A DNA stretch of 64,000 nt from Synchiropus splendidus (GCF_027744825.2 NC_071336.1:18570501-18634500); one strand, 5' to 3'; shown: positions 27,385 to 41,176, numbered from the stretch's first letter. Numbers and translations are program-made. Notes: a model not told the origin generated them from the letters alone.

Positions 27385-28289
27385 TGAAGTTCCACTCCTT
27401 ATCCAAGGTGCACACTTCTCTTCCTGGGAATCACTGAGGCACAGATGACCAACTGAGAGGTACAGTTCCTCATCCTGTCCTATATCTTGCTCTGCCCCTG
27501 GGCCTCTTTTAAGTTTTGAAATAGCCAAGGTAACTCACTTTTGAGCCACCTAAACTGGTTTGTCTTCTCTGTGGACAAGTAGTTTGAGTCTGTCTTGGAT
27601 GACCAAGCGTTGGTTGAATCTGGCAACTATGCAAAGACCGCTCACCCGGTCATTCAAGCACTTTCGTCACCACGACAGACTGACATCATCGCTCAGGATG
27701 CTCTAGTGATCTGTCTGTTGATCTGTGTAGATTCGTGGCTAATTTTGGTGCCCTTTGCGGCAAAGTAAACTGGCATAGTAAAGTCAACTTTTGAAGCCTG
27801 AATTCTCCCAGGGCGACAGTGGTGGAAAGCAACAGTAAGAGTCAGGAAAGTCCTGCATAAACTTAGTATGCAATTTGTTCAGTTCAATGCTAACTAGTCG
27901 CCAAATAGATATAAGGTGGACAAGGGGCAATAGAAGAAAGACAGTGAAGAAATGTACAGAACATTGTTATATATTAAGATGCTATCGCTTTTGCAGTGAG
28001 AGTGTGTACGGTTGGCAAACACGTTGAAAATAAAGATTATCAACATTACTTGTTGCTGCCCTTAACAGTTCCACATCATGGTCCTAGACTGGGAAACAGA
28101 CGCTTTTGTTTGTAAACAAAGGAGCATTTCTCTCAGCGGTGTGAACACAGTCGTGTCTTTTCTTTCTTTGCACAGTTGCATGTGTGAGCCTCTGTGCAGA
28201 CTGAGGAGTGGAGCCTAAAGTCATTAATGTTAATGTGTGTGTGCATCCCTATTCCCTGCGTGACTCTATATATAGGGCTGTAATGATAG
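27385..28289. other. Unique non-coding stretch
   Basis: Nothing recognisable: no gene, RNA gene or repeat family. Confidence 0.45.
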
Positions 28290-28590
28290 CCAGCTCGGGG
28301 AGATGAGAGCAGCGAATTAATAAGCCCTGGTAGAAGATCTCAGTGCTGTCTCTAGACAATGCAGTCTCTCTGTGGAGAAGCAGCAGAGATGAGAGCGCTG
28401 TTTTATTATTATTTCTTTTTTTGTGTTTCAACTTAAAAAAAAAAAATGAATAAATTGCATATGGCGGTCGAGAATGAAATCGGTCTGGAAATTATGAAGC
28501 GGAGGTCTGATTTATTAATGAGTCTGGGGACTTCTGCGTTGAATGGCTTTGGAAACAATAACAGGAAATTTAGGGTTCAATTGGAGCAAA
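28290..28590. other. Candidate conserved regulatory block (unproven)
   Basis: Unique sequence with AGCGAATTAATAAGCCC near 28311, a homopolymeric stretch at 28403-28446, then TGAATAAATTGCATATGG and TGATTTATTAATGAGTC. It has several TAAT cores and no coding signal. This is an impression of conserved-element texture only. Confidence 0.2.
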
Positions 28591-30899
28591 GGTAGCTACA
28601 GAAAAGTGGGTCAATCGCATTTGGAGGAAAAGAAGTTGTGGTGTGTAGTGCATCAGAGTGAACATGAAGTTTGTCTGGGGTCTGTATTTCTTGCTGGACG
28701 TGTCTGAGAACCTTTAAAGGATCAAGCTGCTTTCCACAGAGTGTGTGTGAGTGTACATGATGCCTATCTATATTAGCGAGGATCAACTTAGGGTAAAACA
28801 CTTCCCGGCGCGGCCCTTCTGCCTTTATTGGGCCCCACATGGGCAAGCCTCAATTTGAGGACAAAGACTTCAAAATGACTGGGTCATTACAAGTGGGTTT
28901 ATTAGGTTTGATTCAGAGTCTTGGCTAAGGTTAGCCATTTGTTTTGGATGGTTAGGTTTAGGGGGAAAAGGCTGGGTAAAGGGTTATGAGTAGACCCCAC
29001 CACTCTCCCTCAGTGTCTCAATTTTTATCAGTGTTTACTTATTGTTTTTTTTGTCTTCTTTTAAAAAATTGTCATGGTGTTATCACACGTTTGGTTTTGT
29101 GACCATTGTAAGATACAAAAAGTGCCATTTGTACTGAAAACCAAATATGCAGTAACAACGCTACACCGAGTGAAGTCCAAGACCAGAGCATACCAAAGCG
29201 AAGAGTGTGAGGAGGCGAGACTGAGTCAAAGCCAAGACCAAACTGCAGAGAAAATACAGTAGTTTATTTACAGCAGATGGCTACACCTAGTACATAACCT
29301 CCATGCTTGGCGAAGGTCATGATCCATAACAATATGTTGAATTTAGAGCTGGTTGGACACTGACAGTAGGTCATGACTGGCAGCATTCAGGTGGTGGTGG
29401 TGAGTGAACTGGTCAGGAATTGAACACGTTTGAGTAAAACAAAACAAAAACATCCAGCATGGCGGAGTCCATGGCCAGTTCTTGAGTCTGGTCTGGAGAT
29501 ATCATGAGTAGCAACTCTGGGAATTACCCCCAAAATTATGGGGGCGTTTTTCACCTACCTACTTCATTGGAAGATTCCTTAGTGTTTCTGTGTCAGGTGA
29601 TAAGGCAAATGAGATCCATGTGATGATATATGATACATGATGATGAGAATAAGAAATAGCAATTCAGGACTTGCCTTTTTTTTAGGGTCAGTACTCACAT
29701 TTATGACTATGGTAGAATAGGATTAGAAAAGAGTCTAGTCCTGTGGCTAAACTCTTTTCAAAAATCACAGCAGCATGTTGTGATGTGATGTGTAAGTAAT
29801 TACAGTGGTATATTATCTCATTCAATGGTAACAGCACTTCTTGCATGGTGGTACGCATCTGTTGCAGAGTCATAAAGTGAGCGAACTGGACTATCAGGTC
29901 AAGTCTAATTCTGGAGAGAGGATGTAAGTTGCTTGTTGTCTTTGTGTGTCCTGTAACGGACTAATGACCAGCTGACAGAACTTTGGCTCCTGCCTCTCCT
30001 GACCCTGCCAGCCCACTATAAAAGGAGGATGATAGATTAATGCACCTAAATGTGTGCTAAAAATAAAACGGTCTTTTGTCAACAAGATGGAGGTCATGAT
30101 GTGCAGATATAGTGGCGCATTGTCATAATCCATAAGAGGATGAGAACTAAAACTGATCCAAACAGGGGCCATAAACGTGTTGTCATGATATTGTTGTGAA
30201 GTACAGCGTGGAATAAAGAGATGGAAGAGCTGCCGGAGTGTGGCCAAATTAGGTAATTTGTTAAGGGATGACATGACAGCAGCTGTTTAGCGGCTCAGAG
30301 CCACATAAAAGGTAGTGACAGTGAATCTCGGTGGCCCAGTGTTGCCTTGGCGCTGTGTTATTTGAGGACAGGACCCCTCCTCGTGCTCCTGCTCCTGTGA
30401 TGTTAAGCCAGATGAGTCCAACGTCCAACCGCAGAGGGTGAGCTGAGGATAAGATGCCCTAGTTGCTACGAGTGATTGACTGTGTCTGTCTCCCCTGGGA
30501 GCATGTGCGAGGACACTGTTCAAATCCCTCGCTGGTAGAGCTGCAGCACTTGTGGTCTGACCCGTGCTAATCTGACGACTCGGTGACAAATGTGACGCCC
30601 CTCTGTCACCGTCATCATGACCCCCGCCCATATGCACAGAAACAAAGCTGATGTACAAGTATGATAAAAGCTTGGATTGTGAGCGTGGTTCTCATTCCTG
30701 GGTGTTTAGCTGTAAATTTCAGTGTGAAAGCACCTGCTTCCATCATGAGAACTGATGAATTGACTGCCTCAATTGTCTCATATAGGTGAAAATCCAAGTT
30801 TTTCATTAGATATTTACCAATATTGTAGGACTTGATTTTAAGGGTTTTAATTATTTGATTGTTATATGTGGGTTTTCAATAACTATGTAATAAAAATGT
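28591..30899. other. Unique non-coding stretch
   Basis: No exon recognised. GGATGGTTAGGTTTAGGGGG near 28947 resembles a TTAGG-rich motif seen in some dispersed fish repeats, but the match is too short to classify. Overlapping minus-strand frames at 29894-30658 have no known domain. Confidence 0.4.
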
Positions 30900-31075
30900 A
30901 ATTCCCGTGTAAAGAAAAATGCATGATCGGGGGGAAGTAGATGTCACTTCAGCACCTGAAGAAGAACCAATCGCAGTTTCACCATGTCAGCCATGGAGGC
31001 TCAAGCATGTAGCATGTATCTGTTTTTAGGGGGCCGGGAACATAACCCTCACAATGATCGAGGGATTATTGTAAA
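30900..31075. mobile_element. Possible pogo/Tigger-like element end
   Basis: 31028-31073 reads GGGGGCCGGGAACATAACCC, then a short spacer, then ATGATCGAGGGATTATTGTA. On the opposite strand this starts TACAATAATCCCTCGATCAT, close to the TA-flanked CAGTAATCCCTCG-type terminal repeats of pogo/Tigger-like DNA elements as I remember them. ATGCATGATCGGGGGGAAG near 30929 may be internal. No matching left terminal repeat was found, so it looks truncated, and the left boundary is a guess. Confidence 0.4.
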
Positions 31076-32814
31076 CTACACACCTTGTGGTGTCTGAACC
31101 AGCTTTAAGTCCTTCACATGATCCCATGAGCGATCAGATCACGCACCTCTGTTCCTTGCACTGATCAATAAACCTTGGCCATCACACCTCGGCCAGTTCA
31201 TTGCCTTCCCTCCTTCAGGCTATTTCCTGTATAGACCATACCGTCTTCTGTGGATTGGGAATACTCAAAAAATGGCAATCGTAATGTTATGGCTGAGAGG
31301 TATAGAAAAACATTTCGTTCTGATATTAAATTCTGTGCAACGAAGACATAAAGAGTGGAAAGAGGATGTGTTCATGTCATACCTGTTCTGTGTTGGACGG
31401 GCAATGATGGATCTCCTCATGCCAAGCCAATTTGTGAAATATATTATGATGTAATATTTTTGCGGTCTGTTGATCCTTAGCACAAGCCTGAATAATGTTT
31501 CGTCCTGTTTTATACCCTCTAGAGCTGAGGACAACAGGAATTGAGCAGCAGTGGCAGCACAAGGAGATGAAACCCTTTCTTCTCCCAATCTTCTGGAAGG
31601 TATTTAAGTTGCCTCTCTCTTTTCACCCCAACAGCCCTTTATTCTCGGCCTCCCACCGACAAGCTCTTGGTTTTTTCAAAGAGGCCTTAATCATTTTAAT
31701 ATGAAAGCTGCTAAGTACCACCAATAATCACTTTGATGAAACGAAAGACATTTTAAAGAGCCTCCCAACTGCATTTCAGCTTTTCACCCTGGCCTTTCAT
31801 CATTCTTTTCATCACAGCAGCGGAACTGAATCAAGCTGGATCCCGGTCGTGTCATGCAAATGAACACCTCACTAAATTCAAACCGTCCACTCGCTGGCTT
31901 TTACTCAGTCTGATCAGAATTAGCTAAGAGAATATGTTCTCTTCCATTGGCTTCCAGTGACTCAAGTTAGGACAAGTGTTTTCATACAAGGGGATTTAAG
32001 GGTGAAAAGATGTGTTTTTTTGTCTACTTGGTCTGAGTAGTTTTGTGTCTCTGAGTGTGACAGTCTGCTACTTGTCAGGCTGAACAGTACAAACACTAGA
32101 CATGTTTACAGGTCTGTTTTAAGTGATGATGTCCTTGAGCTCCCTTACCTTGTTTATTTACATTTTCTTTGTTCAAATATAAAAACATCTTAAACTCTTC
32201 ACCTGAATCAACCAGAAGATCTTGAACAAAGTACCTCTGACCATGTGAAATCAAAAAATAAAGGCCCACACAAGTCTATATCAGTCGGAGGATCTAATGT
32301 TTTTTTTTTCATATATTATGCATCTGTTAAGAAAATGGACTAATAACTATAAGAAATTACTGCTGATTTATTGATGATGAATTATCATTCATCAAAAGGT
32401 GTGTATAACTTATTTTTTCACTCGAAAACATTGACTGGTCATTTCAAAAATATGTGCCAACCCGCTTGCTTCCTAAGAAACTCACTTAACTCATGTGCTA
32501 ACTTATGCTTATATCGGTGAAGATGCACCACATTCAGATCATGGCGAGAGGATGCAAGTCAGACAGACATGTACATGGGGAAACATGTCGCTGGTTTCAG
32601 CTCTTGGGTCACCATGGTAACAGTAATTACCACCCACAGCACACGATTGGCACGCACCTAATATGCCTCATACAACCAATGAGGGACTTTGATGCATGTT
32701 GCCTGTATTTTTTCTTCACGTCTCCTCATAAATTCTCCACATACATAATAGTAATATGAGTCTTGTGCTTGTTTGACAGGCAGGCTGCTAGTAGCAGGCA
32801 CATGCAGTTCTTAG
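31076..32814. other. Unique non-coding stretch
   Basis: No gene recognised. A perfect octamer ATGCAAAT occurs at 31854-31861 in unique sequence, but one 8-base match is expected by chance in a window this size. There is a T tract at about 32301-32309. Confidence 0.45.
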
Positions 32815-32935
32815 TAGGGCTGGGGGTAAAAAGTCGATTTTTCAAATGTATTATGATTTTTTAAATTTAATATTGATATTTCTGCCCATAATCAATTTTT
32901 TTTCCCACATTATGACAATGGCATAATGGCATAAT
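32815..32935. mobile_element. Possible hAT-like MITE fragment
   Basis: TAGGGCTGGGGGTAAAAAGT followed by CGATTTTTC resembles the TAGGGCTGGGCGATA...CGATTTT start common to a set of fish hAT-derived miniature elements. AT-rich sequence follows and runs into a TA/GATA microsatellite. A distant right end may lie near 33405-33435 (ATAATCGGGAAAATGTCG), but this is not certain. Confidence 0.4.
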
Positions 32936-32990
32936 ATATATATATATAGATAGATAGAGATATATAGATATATATATAGATATACAAGTA
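32936..32990. repeat. Compound (TA)n/(GATA)n microsatellite
   Basis: A TA run, then TAGATAGATAGAGATATATAG, then further TA and GATA units. It joins the hAT-like fragment on its left to the ACTTAC inverted repeat on its right. Similar compound TA/GATA arrays recur at 49.5 and 60.2 kb. Confidence 0.85.
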
Positions 32991-33435
32991 ACCTCCCACT
33001 TACAACCGGGATCGGTTCTGACCAACCGGTAGTAAGTCAGATTGGACGTCAGTCAAATGCCATTCAAAATAGCCGAGGCGAGGGTTATAGGTACTACTGT
33101 AGTGGTAGTGGCTGTATGAGCATGAGATCCCAGGATACTGTGCTGCCGTAACTGCCACTTGGCTAGAAATGTGAGCTAAATGGGAGTTTGGCCTGACCAA
33201 AGCCTCTTTGGTAAGAGTTTATGCTGGTTACGAGAGAATTGGCAGCCCTTGGCTAACATGTTAGCGCCCTCTGCTAACCGCTCAGTACAGCTCTGGAGGA
33301 GCATACTCATACATACTCATGACGCATTATACATTAATAATTGTTATATTATTTATTTTTCAATTAATAAATCACAGTTGCAATATAAATGAATAGAACA
33401 AAGAATCACAATATAAACCATAATCGGGAAAATGT
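32991..33435. repeat. Unclassified dispersed-repeat-like segment
   Basis: It opens with ACTTACAACCGGG (32999-33011) and, after a 14-base spacer, the near-perfect inverse CCGGTAGTAAGT (33026-33037), giving 11 of 12 paired bases. A sequence of the form ACTTACGACCGG...CCGGTCGTAAGT recurs in DNA-transposon-like repeats of many animals, but I cannot name the family. The remainder to 33435 is AT-rich and may include the far end of the hAT-like element at 32815. Confidence 0.4.
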
Positions 33436-36400
33436 CGAGTAAATAGGATTTACTTTGTGATTATTCATGCATTTTACTTAATTTTGTTTGCCTTTCCAGT
33501 AAATATTTTTGAACATGAAAAATTATGTAAAGGTTGTCTTCCTTCTCCACAAAGTAGAGCGTTACTTAAGCAGTCGTCCAAGAAAAGTGCTTTTATTAAT
33601 AAAATTCATAGGATAGTTTGGTTTCTTATTTTGTCCTTGACTAGTTTTTTATGCTTTTGCGTCTTTCGAGGAGTAAAATAGATTAATTCCAGAATGGCAG
33701 TACAGACATGACAAGTTCATCTACAAGGTTGAATTTATTTTTATTCCTGCAAACTGTAATGTTGTATCCTTAACTGTTAGATGAGGACTCTAGTGCACTG
33801 TTGGCAGTCATGTCTGTCCAGTGTACTTTTGTTGGAAAACATGGAGAAATTTTGTCGTCCTCTCTAATCAAGTTCTGTAGAATCTAGGACAAGGTTTGTT
33901 TTTTTCTTTATCTGCAGGTCGTAACTGGAGCAAAAGTGTCAGTGACAGAGTATGAAAACTGTTCTTGCAAAACATAGTTGTTTGTCTTTCTCACCGCAAA
34001 CAAATCAGCACAGGTTTGTTTTCCCTCATATTTCTGCACAACAGTACGAATTTTCTTGGTATACTACTTTCAGAAGTATTGTAAGTCACCATGTCATAGT
34101 AAAAATGTGTTTGTAAAATAAATGCAAGTGCCAGAGAAGCAGATTTTCTTTTTAGGGGAAGCACATTTGTTCTTTCAAGTATTTATAACACAATCTGGCT
34201 TTAAGTATTTGTTATGGCACAAATTCTATTCAACATGTAGCACAGCAGTGATGGGAAGCGGGTTGTACGCCTAAGTCTTTGTTGACTTATTTATCACCTC
34301 TCGTGTGCTACCTTGGTATCTCTCGCTCTGCCTTTTGGCGCTTGCACTACCCTGTGGTTTATTTATACCACATCTCATCATTTATTAAAAACTCAGTCAG
34401 TAGGGCAGGCAAAAAGAGCATTAGGGATTGAAGTCGACAGGCTGCTTGGGAATCGTCTTCCTCTTGTGCCAAGTGGGGCTCCTCCTGCCGACTCGCTCCA
34501 ACACTCTGAGTGCCAAAAGCCCGGGGAGGAAGAGCGACAACAATAGGGCAAGAATAAAAGCATCTGAGGCTAATGGTATCTGTAGTGGTTACCAGGAGTA
34601 AGGAAGGATTAGGTGTAGCTGCATTTCACTTGAGAAGGTCACTGGGCTGAGGACAAGTTCCAACTCTTTAAAACAGAAGGGCGATAAGCAATGGAGTGCA
34701 CTGCTATATGTTTGACTGCTCTGTGATTTAGCACCGTGACTGTGATTCTTTTGCCATAAAAGATGATGTCACATAGAACCTCTTTTTAATTTGAGCAAAC
34801 TGACCCCGTAGAAGTCCTCACATTCCAATTCCGTGACTCTATTGTTCAAGTCAGGAAGACTTGCAGAGGTCAATAAAAATTCTTGAAATGTCCTCTCGGT
34901 CAACGAGAAGGGACGGACCCTTAGACAACCCCAGTTAGGAATGTCGCACTGGTGTTAGACTCACAGAGGAGTGGTGGGAGTACTGGACCACCCAAATCTA
35001 GAGTTCCTGCTGACACTACTGCAGCTGTGGCCAGGGCGGGGATGTGAAGCAGTCTGAGAAATAACTTCATGCTATCGTCTGAATGGCTTGGCAAAACATT
35101 TTTCTTTGATTTATTTCAACATTTAAATACAGCATTTATGATTTGTACATGATAATTCCTACTCTGCATTTATGGCGCATTAAGAGGTTAAGTTATATTG
35201 GATATATATTGCCTAATATATTCAATGAAAGACTAGATATCAAAGAGAAAATAAATGAAACATGTTCATGTTTTGTTAGATTAAATGTGTCAATAATTTA
35301 GAAATCTGGTTTAGTAGTTGTTGAATTGCACATTTAATTTCATTATAAAATATAAATATATATATATGTAATAATATGCATACTAAGAATAATACTCTAG
35401 TACTATTTTATAATACTAATAATATTACTACTACTACTAATAATAATAATAGACAATAAATTTGGTTGACTTGTAACTGTGTTCACCCAAATTAAGTTTC
35501 AGTCCTTAATCCCATGTCTTCTTTTCACCCATCATAATCTTTCCTATGAAAGTCCATGACTGACTCAGTAGTATTGTGTTATTTTTAAAGCTTCTGTTTC
35601 TATCTGACTAGTCCTCTTCTAGCTCTGACATAGCCAGGCAGCGTGACAGTCTCCTTACATCATCACAAGAAACTCAGCTCTGCAAGATAAAGCAGAGGAA
35701 GAAGTGCTTTATAGAGAGCCCTCCACCAAAAAAAAAAAAAAAAAAGAAAATATTTGCAAATATAAATATCACATCCCACGCTGTACTCCTCAGCAGCCCG
35801 TGTTAAGTCGTGAACTGACAGTGAGGCCCAAAAACAAATGTTGATGATGTAATTGGAGCTCAGCGGTGGCGCGACCTTTGCTCAACTGTGCTCTGCGCTC
35901 ACCGACTCAGACGTGTCCTTCCACCGCCGCTGTAATCAGCCGTCTCGCGTCACATTGAGCTGTAACTGATAAGGAGCTGATAGGCAGGTCGTCAACGTAA
36001 ACATTCAGCCTGCGTACATTCGTATTAATGTGTCGTCATGGGATATGAGTAAAAAATATTTTCTCAATTCCGATCAAGCTCAAAGGTGAAGCCACTGAAG
36101 AGCACTTTAAAAAACGACACGGTGATTCATTCACTCTGGTGACTGGAGTCTGAGAAGAATCCTGCTTTGTCCTGATGTACGGATGTTCAGGGGTCTCCTC
36201 CCTTTGATCTGGATGGATGGAGGGGCTTCAAAGCATACTACTAGTGTCTGTCTGTCTGCGTGTGTGTGTGTGTGCGATCGTAATGAATGGGGAAGCGTCT
36301 TAAGGAAATTGTTAAACAGCCACTCGCTGTGGAGCCTGACGCTACTCTGCATCAGTCACCTCACCAGCGATTCCATAATCACCAGCTGTTGTCACTCAGC

Positions 36401-39400
36401 ATCTTCATCTCACGCACAGATCAGTTCTTATATTTGCTTTGAAATATCATAAAAAGCTGGGGTTGGAGCTTCAAGAATAAATTAGCATTCATCATATCTG
36501 GAAGCACACAGCATATAAAAACAATTCCAAAGTTGCGTAAGCTCTTGTTGAATATCGGGGTGTCCAGCTCAGCGGTGACTTACTCAGCTTGACTTTGGTT
36601 TCACCATATAATCTCAAGTTCTCTTTAGTTTTATGGCAATGCCAGAATGAAGTAAAATAAAAAAAATAAATAAAAAAACACAAGAAAGAGTAAGCCTCGC
36701 TCTCACTATATACAGGTCTGCATAGCAACATACTAATTGCTAGCACATATCAACAGATGGCACAAGATAAAGACGTGGTTTCTACCAGCAAAGACTGGGT
36801 GCCTTATATATTTAGATTTCACCCCGTCACTGATCAGTTTATTGGTGGAAGACACCTAAATGCTTCGCAGAGTGAAAGGCATCACTAGGCCACACTAGGC
36901 TATTTTGACACAACCCGCCAAGTTACAGGCCAAGCAGTCGAAAACTGACAATATTTTGACAAGAAATAAAACCCACCAAGTTTAGAGATTAATGGGGAAT
37001 TCCAAAGAGGAACCTCTTTAATTTAAGAATCACAAGAAAGGAAATTAAGCTACTCCATTTTAAGACGATCTATTTTCTATTTCCTCTTTTCCTGTAAGTG
37101 TTTGAGAAAACTCAGTGCCTTGCTTCCTCCTCGTGCGGGCTACAAGCCTTCCACTGAGAGACTGGGTGAGAGGATCAGTCATCTACCTGAGAAAACACAT
37201 TTTATGTGCAAGGGAGCAGGTTATAACAATAACAACAATAATAAAAGCATTATTGATATTGCACTTGTCAGAGCACTTTTAACAAAGCGCGTTAAGATGG
37301 TTTTGATGGGTCTTGTTGTGATAAACATACACCAGACCTGGTACCAGAGTAAGTGTATGTTCTTCCACTGATGTCCACCCTTGAACTCTAGTTTCCGTAC
37401 AGTCTTAATTCTCTGTAGGTGTGGGTCAATCTCTCTTCGATTCTAAAGCATTGTGAATAAAAGTGATTTATATACTCGATAACTGCATGTTGTTTGTGAT
37501 ACTCATCCACCATATTGTGACACTCACACCTGTAGCTACTGTGCTGAATTGTGAGAAACGAGGCGAGGAAAAATAAGACAGAGACGTCAGTTGTGGTCAG
37601 CGAGGTGCCGTTCCCCTTCTCTGTGGGTGTCGACAATGTTACCTAGTAGCGAGATGAAAGAGGCAAAACAACCGATTCTTTTTTTTCCCCTCCTCATTTT
37701 CGAACTTGAAGTTTCCAGTGGTGTCAGCAGAAGTCGGAGAGAAGGTTGAGGCAGGAGTGTGTTGGAGAGACCCCTCCCTCTACATGTCATGTCATTTTTG
37801 CAGGGCTTGGTCCTGTGTTTTCCAGTCTATGGTTTTACTCTCCATTTACACGATGACATCATGCATTCCATTTGTCGAAATCATTCCCTGAAGCAGACTT
37901 GCTTGTGTGATGCAGGGTGTTATAACCTGCTGCTGGTACACAGCTCTGAGGTCCTGATAGTCGTCACTTGTTTTATCCATGTGAGTCAGCCTTGAAGAAA
38001 ATATTCTGGACTGCTTTTGCTCGAGGAGTCAATTATGTTTCGGCCTCTATATTTCCTTGAAGCGTTTTCGCAGGACATTGAATTCTCATGCGGCCGTCGT
38101 GAGACTTTGATATCACCACTGAAATAGCCAGACTAATGCCAGCAATAACTTGAGGAAGACTTAAGGGATAGCCCTGGGAAGACATCCTGTGTCTGGTCTC
38201 TGCCAGAGAAGGAGAGAGCCTGAAAGAAAAACATGCTCAAGATTACGGTGGAAATATTTTCTCAGCTTGCACACTGTTGGTCGAACTGGGAGGAATTTCT
38301 CAGGAGGAAAGTATTGAAGTGACGAGTGATGGTGATGAGTCATGAGGAAAGCTTACAGAAGACACGTGACAATGCAGTTGTTTGTTAACTGAAATGTGAT
38401 CTTGTGCTGTTTGCCGTCATAGGAAGAACACTTGCAATATTCTGAGCTTTTCCACCTGACTGTGTTTTTCCCCTGGTGAAGCTCTTGACTTTCTTGTTGA
38501 CTATGGTTGTGTCAGATGTGGCTTTAAGGAACGCTTTTCTCTGCTTACTGTTTACACTTTTGTGAGATTACCTTAATGATACAGTAGGGTTTATCATCGT
38601 GCATCCATTCTACTGAAAAAGAGCTGAGCTGTAGCTCTTTATTTGTCCTATATGGCCTCAGGTTTTGGGTAGTAACTCAAGCAACAAGATTAGTGGTAAA
38701 GCAATGAGCAACAAAATGATTCATCCCTGCAGGGTGTCTGCATCTAAAGAACAACAGGTTTCTAGAAGGAGCAAAGTCTTGAGTTCATTGTTTTGATTAT
38801 TATTATTATTATATTGTCAAATAAATAACAAATAATGAACCACTTACAACAGAAATAAGCTTGTGGTGCGTCCACAACTGGTCCCTGATCTGGCTGTGTC
38901 CCTCTAATGTCCATGACTCCAAACAGTTCTCATCCATATACAGTGAGTGCGGGTTCTGACCCAAGAAGCTTTCCCATCTGCCTGTTTTTTTGTTTCTCCA
39001 ACACATCGGACTCATTGAAAATCACCAGTGCTGCATAAGAAAAACTTCCAAACTGTATTAGTGCAAGTGCAGCTGTGCTCTGTCGCTGTGATGCACTGAA
39101 GGCGGTACATTAGCATCACTTGTTACTTGCCATCATAATGTACATATCCATGCAACAAATCAAGTTTCAGACCAACACAATACCGAAGATCTCTTCATTT
39201 TAGAAAGGCTCCACTAATGTTTATGGTCATTTATGCTCTATGTTTCAGCTCATTTCTGGTTCGATACTTTTTCCCCTTTATCTGTTTGGAATCTGGTTTC
39301 CTCTTCTTCTGACCATTTTCTGCATTAGCCATTGTAGCCCACATTGGCTATCTTAATCGATCTTTAATTTCTCCCATTTTTGATTTTCATCGTCCGCTGT

Positions 39401-41100
39401 AACATATTTATCACTTTATCTGTGCCGACACAAACATGTCTGTTCTGTGCTGTGTGCAGTCAGAGAAACTTCAAATGCGCCATCCCCTCCGACCCCCTCA
39501 CTGCGAGTCGCTCGCCTGCTGCAGACCACATGCAGAGCTTCTGTGTGATGGTATTGACTTTGCTCTCGGGCTGCCTTCTCTCCCAGGATTTCCCTCTGAG
39601 AGGTAAAACCAGGTTGGCGACATTGTTTTTGCCTCTCATGAACTCTTGAAGTGGTGCAGGGCACATTCTGCTGATTGTTTCTAAAGTTAAAATCAGTTCA
39701 TGATACGCAGTTGCATAAATATATGTGACTCTTTTCTACTCCTCTGTTCCCGTTTCCACATGTGGAATCCCTTCATCATATCTGCGCCACTGACCTTTGG
39801 AGTCAATATGTGAAGACACTTTCTGAGGCTTACACAGATCCTTCATCCCCTCCATGAACGCTGTTGTCCGATAGACTCTGATGTAATGATGTCATCTCAA
39901 GCAAAACAAAGTAATAGCAGCGGAGGAGAGCCCTGCCTGAAGAGAGGGTGTCTAGGAATTAGCATAGAGGCCAGACAGGTCCACTTTCATTCCCCATCAC
40001 ACGATCTGTCATCACACCAGTGCTGCTTGTCCCCCCCTCCCCACCCTGCCAGGCCGCCGTCTCAAAGCAACGACAAAATAATATTCAAAGAAATGGCTGG
40101 ATTCCGAACAGAAATTTCCCCTGTAGAACTCATCGCTCTCACTCTCTCTCTCTCTCTCGCTGGCTGTAATTGGGGTGTGACCTAAATATCTGACTGAGGC
40201 TGCACTTGAGCGAGTCTGCAGGCTCATTGACCTACATATCAGAAAAGAAGCGGTAAAGCGGCGCACGGATCGATACGCCACAGTGTCGTGCATGTCGTCG
40301 ATTCAATGGAATAAATATTATTGTTAATGTGGTAGTGACACACATGAGCGCCGTTTTCATCTCATCGCACGACAATATCTGGTGTGATATCGACCTGTTG
40401 TTAAACTGTTGTTAAGCAATGGAGCCATTCCTCACAAATGAAGTAATGAAGCCTTCTGATGACACTCAACCTCAAGAATTACAGTAATGACATGAATGCG
40501 TCATCTATGCAAAAATGATCTTCCGGCAGGAGATGATTGTTGCGCTGCGACTCAGTTCCAGCTTCAGATTTTGCAGGTCTTTCTAACTGGTGACAGTACT
40601 GATGACATAAAACAACACGCACATAGTGTCGTATTGTCCATGGTTCACAATGTATCCACACACGTGCAGACACGCACACATTTAAACGACAAAATTATGA
40701 TGTGCTGGCCTTTTATTGGTCATGCAAAAACAACAATAATTTTCTTCTTTTCCTCTTTTCCTTGGCAGTTTCATAGGGGAGTACAGATGATGCCAGGTAG
40801 GTAAGATGAGACCCAGGGTGAGGTGCGGACCTCCTTTTAGGGTGAAGTCAAAGAAGACAACATTAGAAAAAAAAATACTATGTTTAAAAAAATGCAATAA
40901 AAATGTGCTTCCATATACCACCAAAAAGTGACACTGTGATGCAGGCGAGTGTGATTCTCAGCTGTCATAACTGGGTCAAACACCGGGGCCGTCTTGTGAT
41001 GTAACTGTTAGATACCGACTCTGTAAACCAGCACAGCTGAGTGCACACAAGCGATATTAGTGAAGGTTTCAGCAACTTGTCAATGGTTCTTGAAGAAGAA
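33436..41100. other. Unique non-coding stretch with simple repeats
   Basis: No exon recognised. Simple sequence includes an AT-rich block with ACT/AAT units at 35340-35455, an 18-A tract at 35728-35745, a TGTC/TG run at 36246-36275, an AATAA-rich run near 36655-36680, AAC/AAT units near 37223-37243, (ATT)5 near 38799-38813 and (TC)10 near 40140-40159. 35860-35960 is somewhat CpG-richer. 34290-34560 is unique and carries a 77-codon frame without a known domain. Confidence 0.45.
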
Positions 41101-41176
41101 GAGCAGGTTCATGAAAATGACTTATTTTTATTCAAACCGAGCAGGTTCATGAAAATGACTTGTTTTTATTCAAACC
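41101..41176. repeat. 38-bp tandem duplication, two copies
   Basis: Unit 41101-41138 is followed immediately by 41139-41176 with one mismatch (CTTATTTTTA versus CTTGTTTTTA). The boundaries are exact, with GAGCAGGTTC starting both copies and TTCAAACC ending both. High identity indicates a recent duplication. It falls in a 70-codon chance frame, where it stays in frame for only part because 38 is not a multiple of three. Confidence 0.95.

Noticed and set aside
28940..28975. TTAGG-like motifs suggesting telomeric repeat
   Set aside because: Only one or two imperfect units; not a tandem array.
31854..31861. Perfect octamer ATGCAAAT
   Set aside because: Single 8-base match, expected by chance at this scale.
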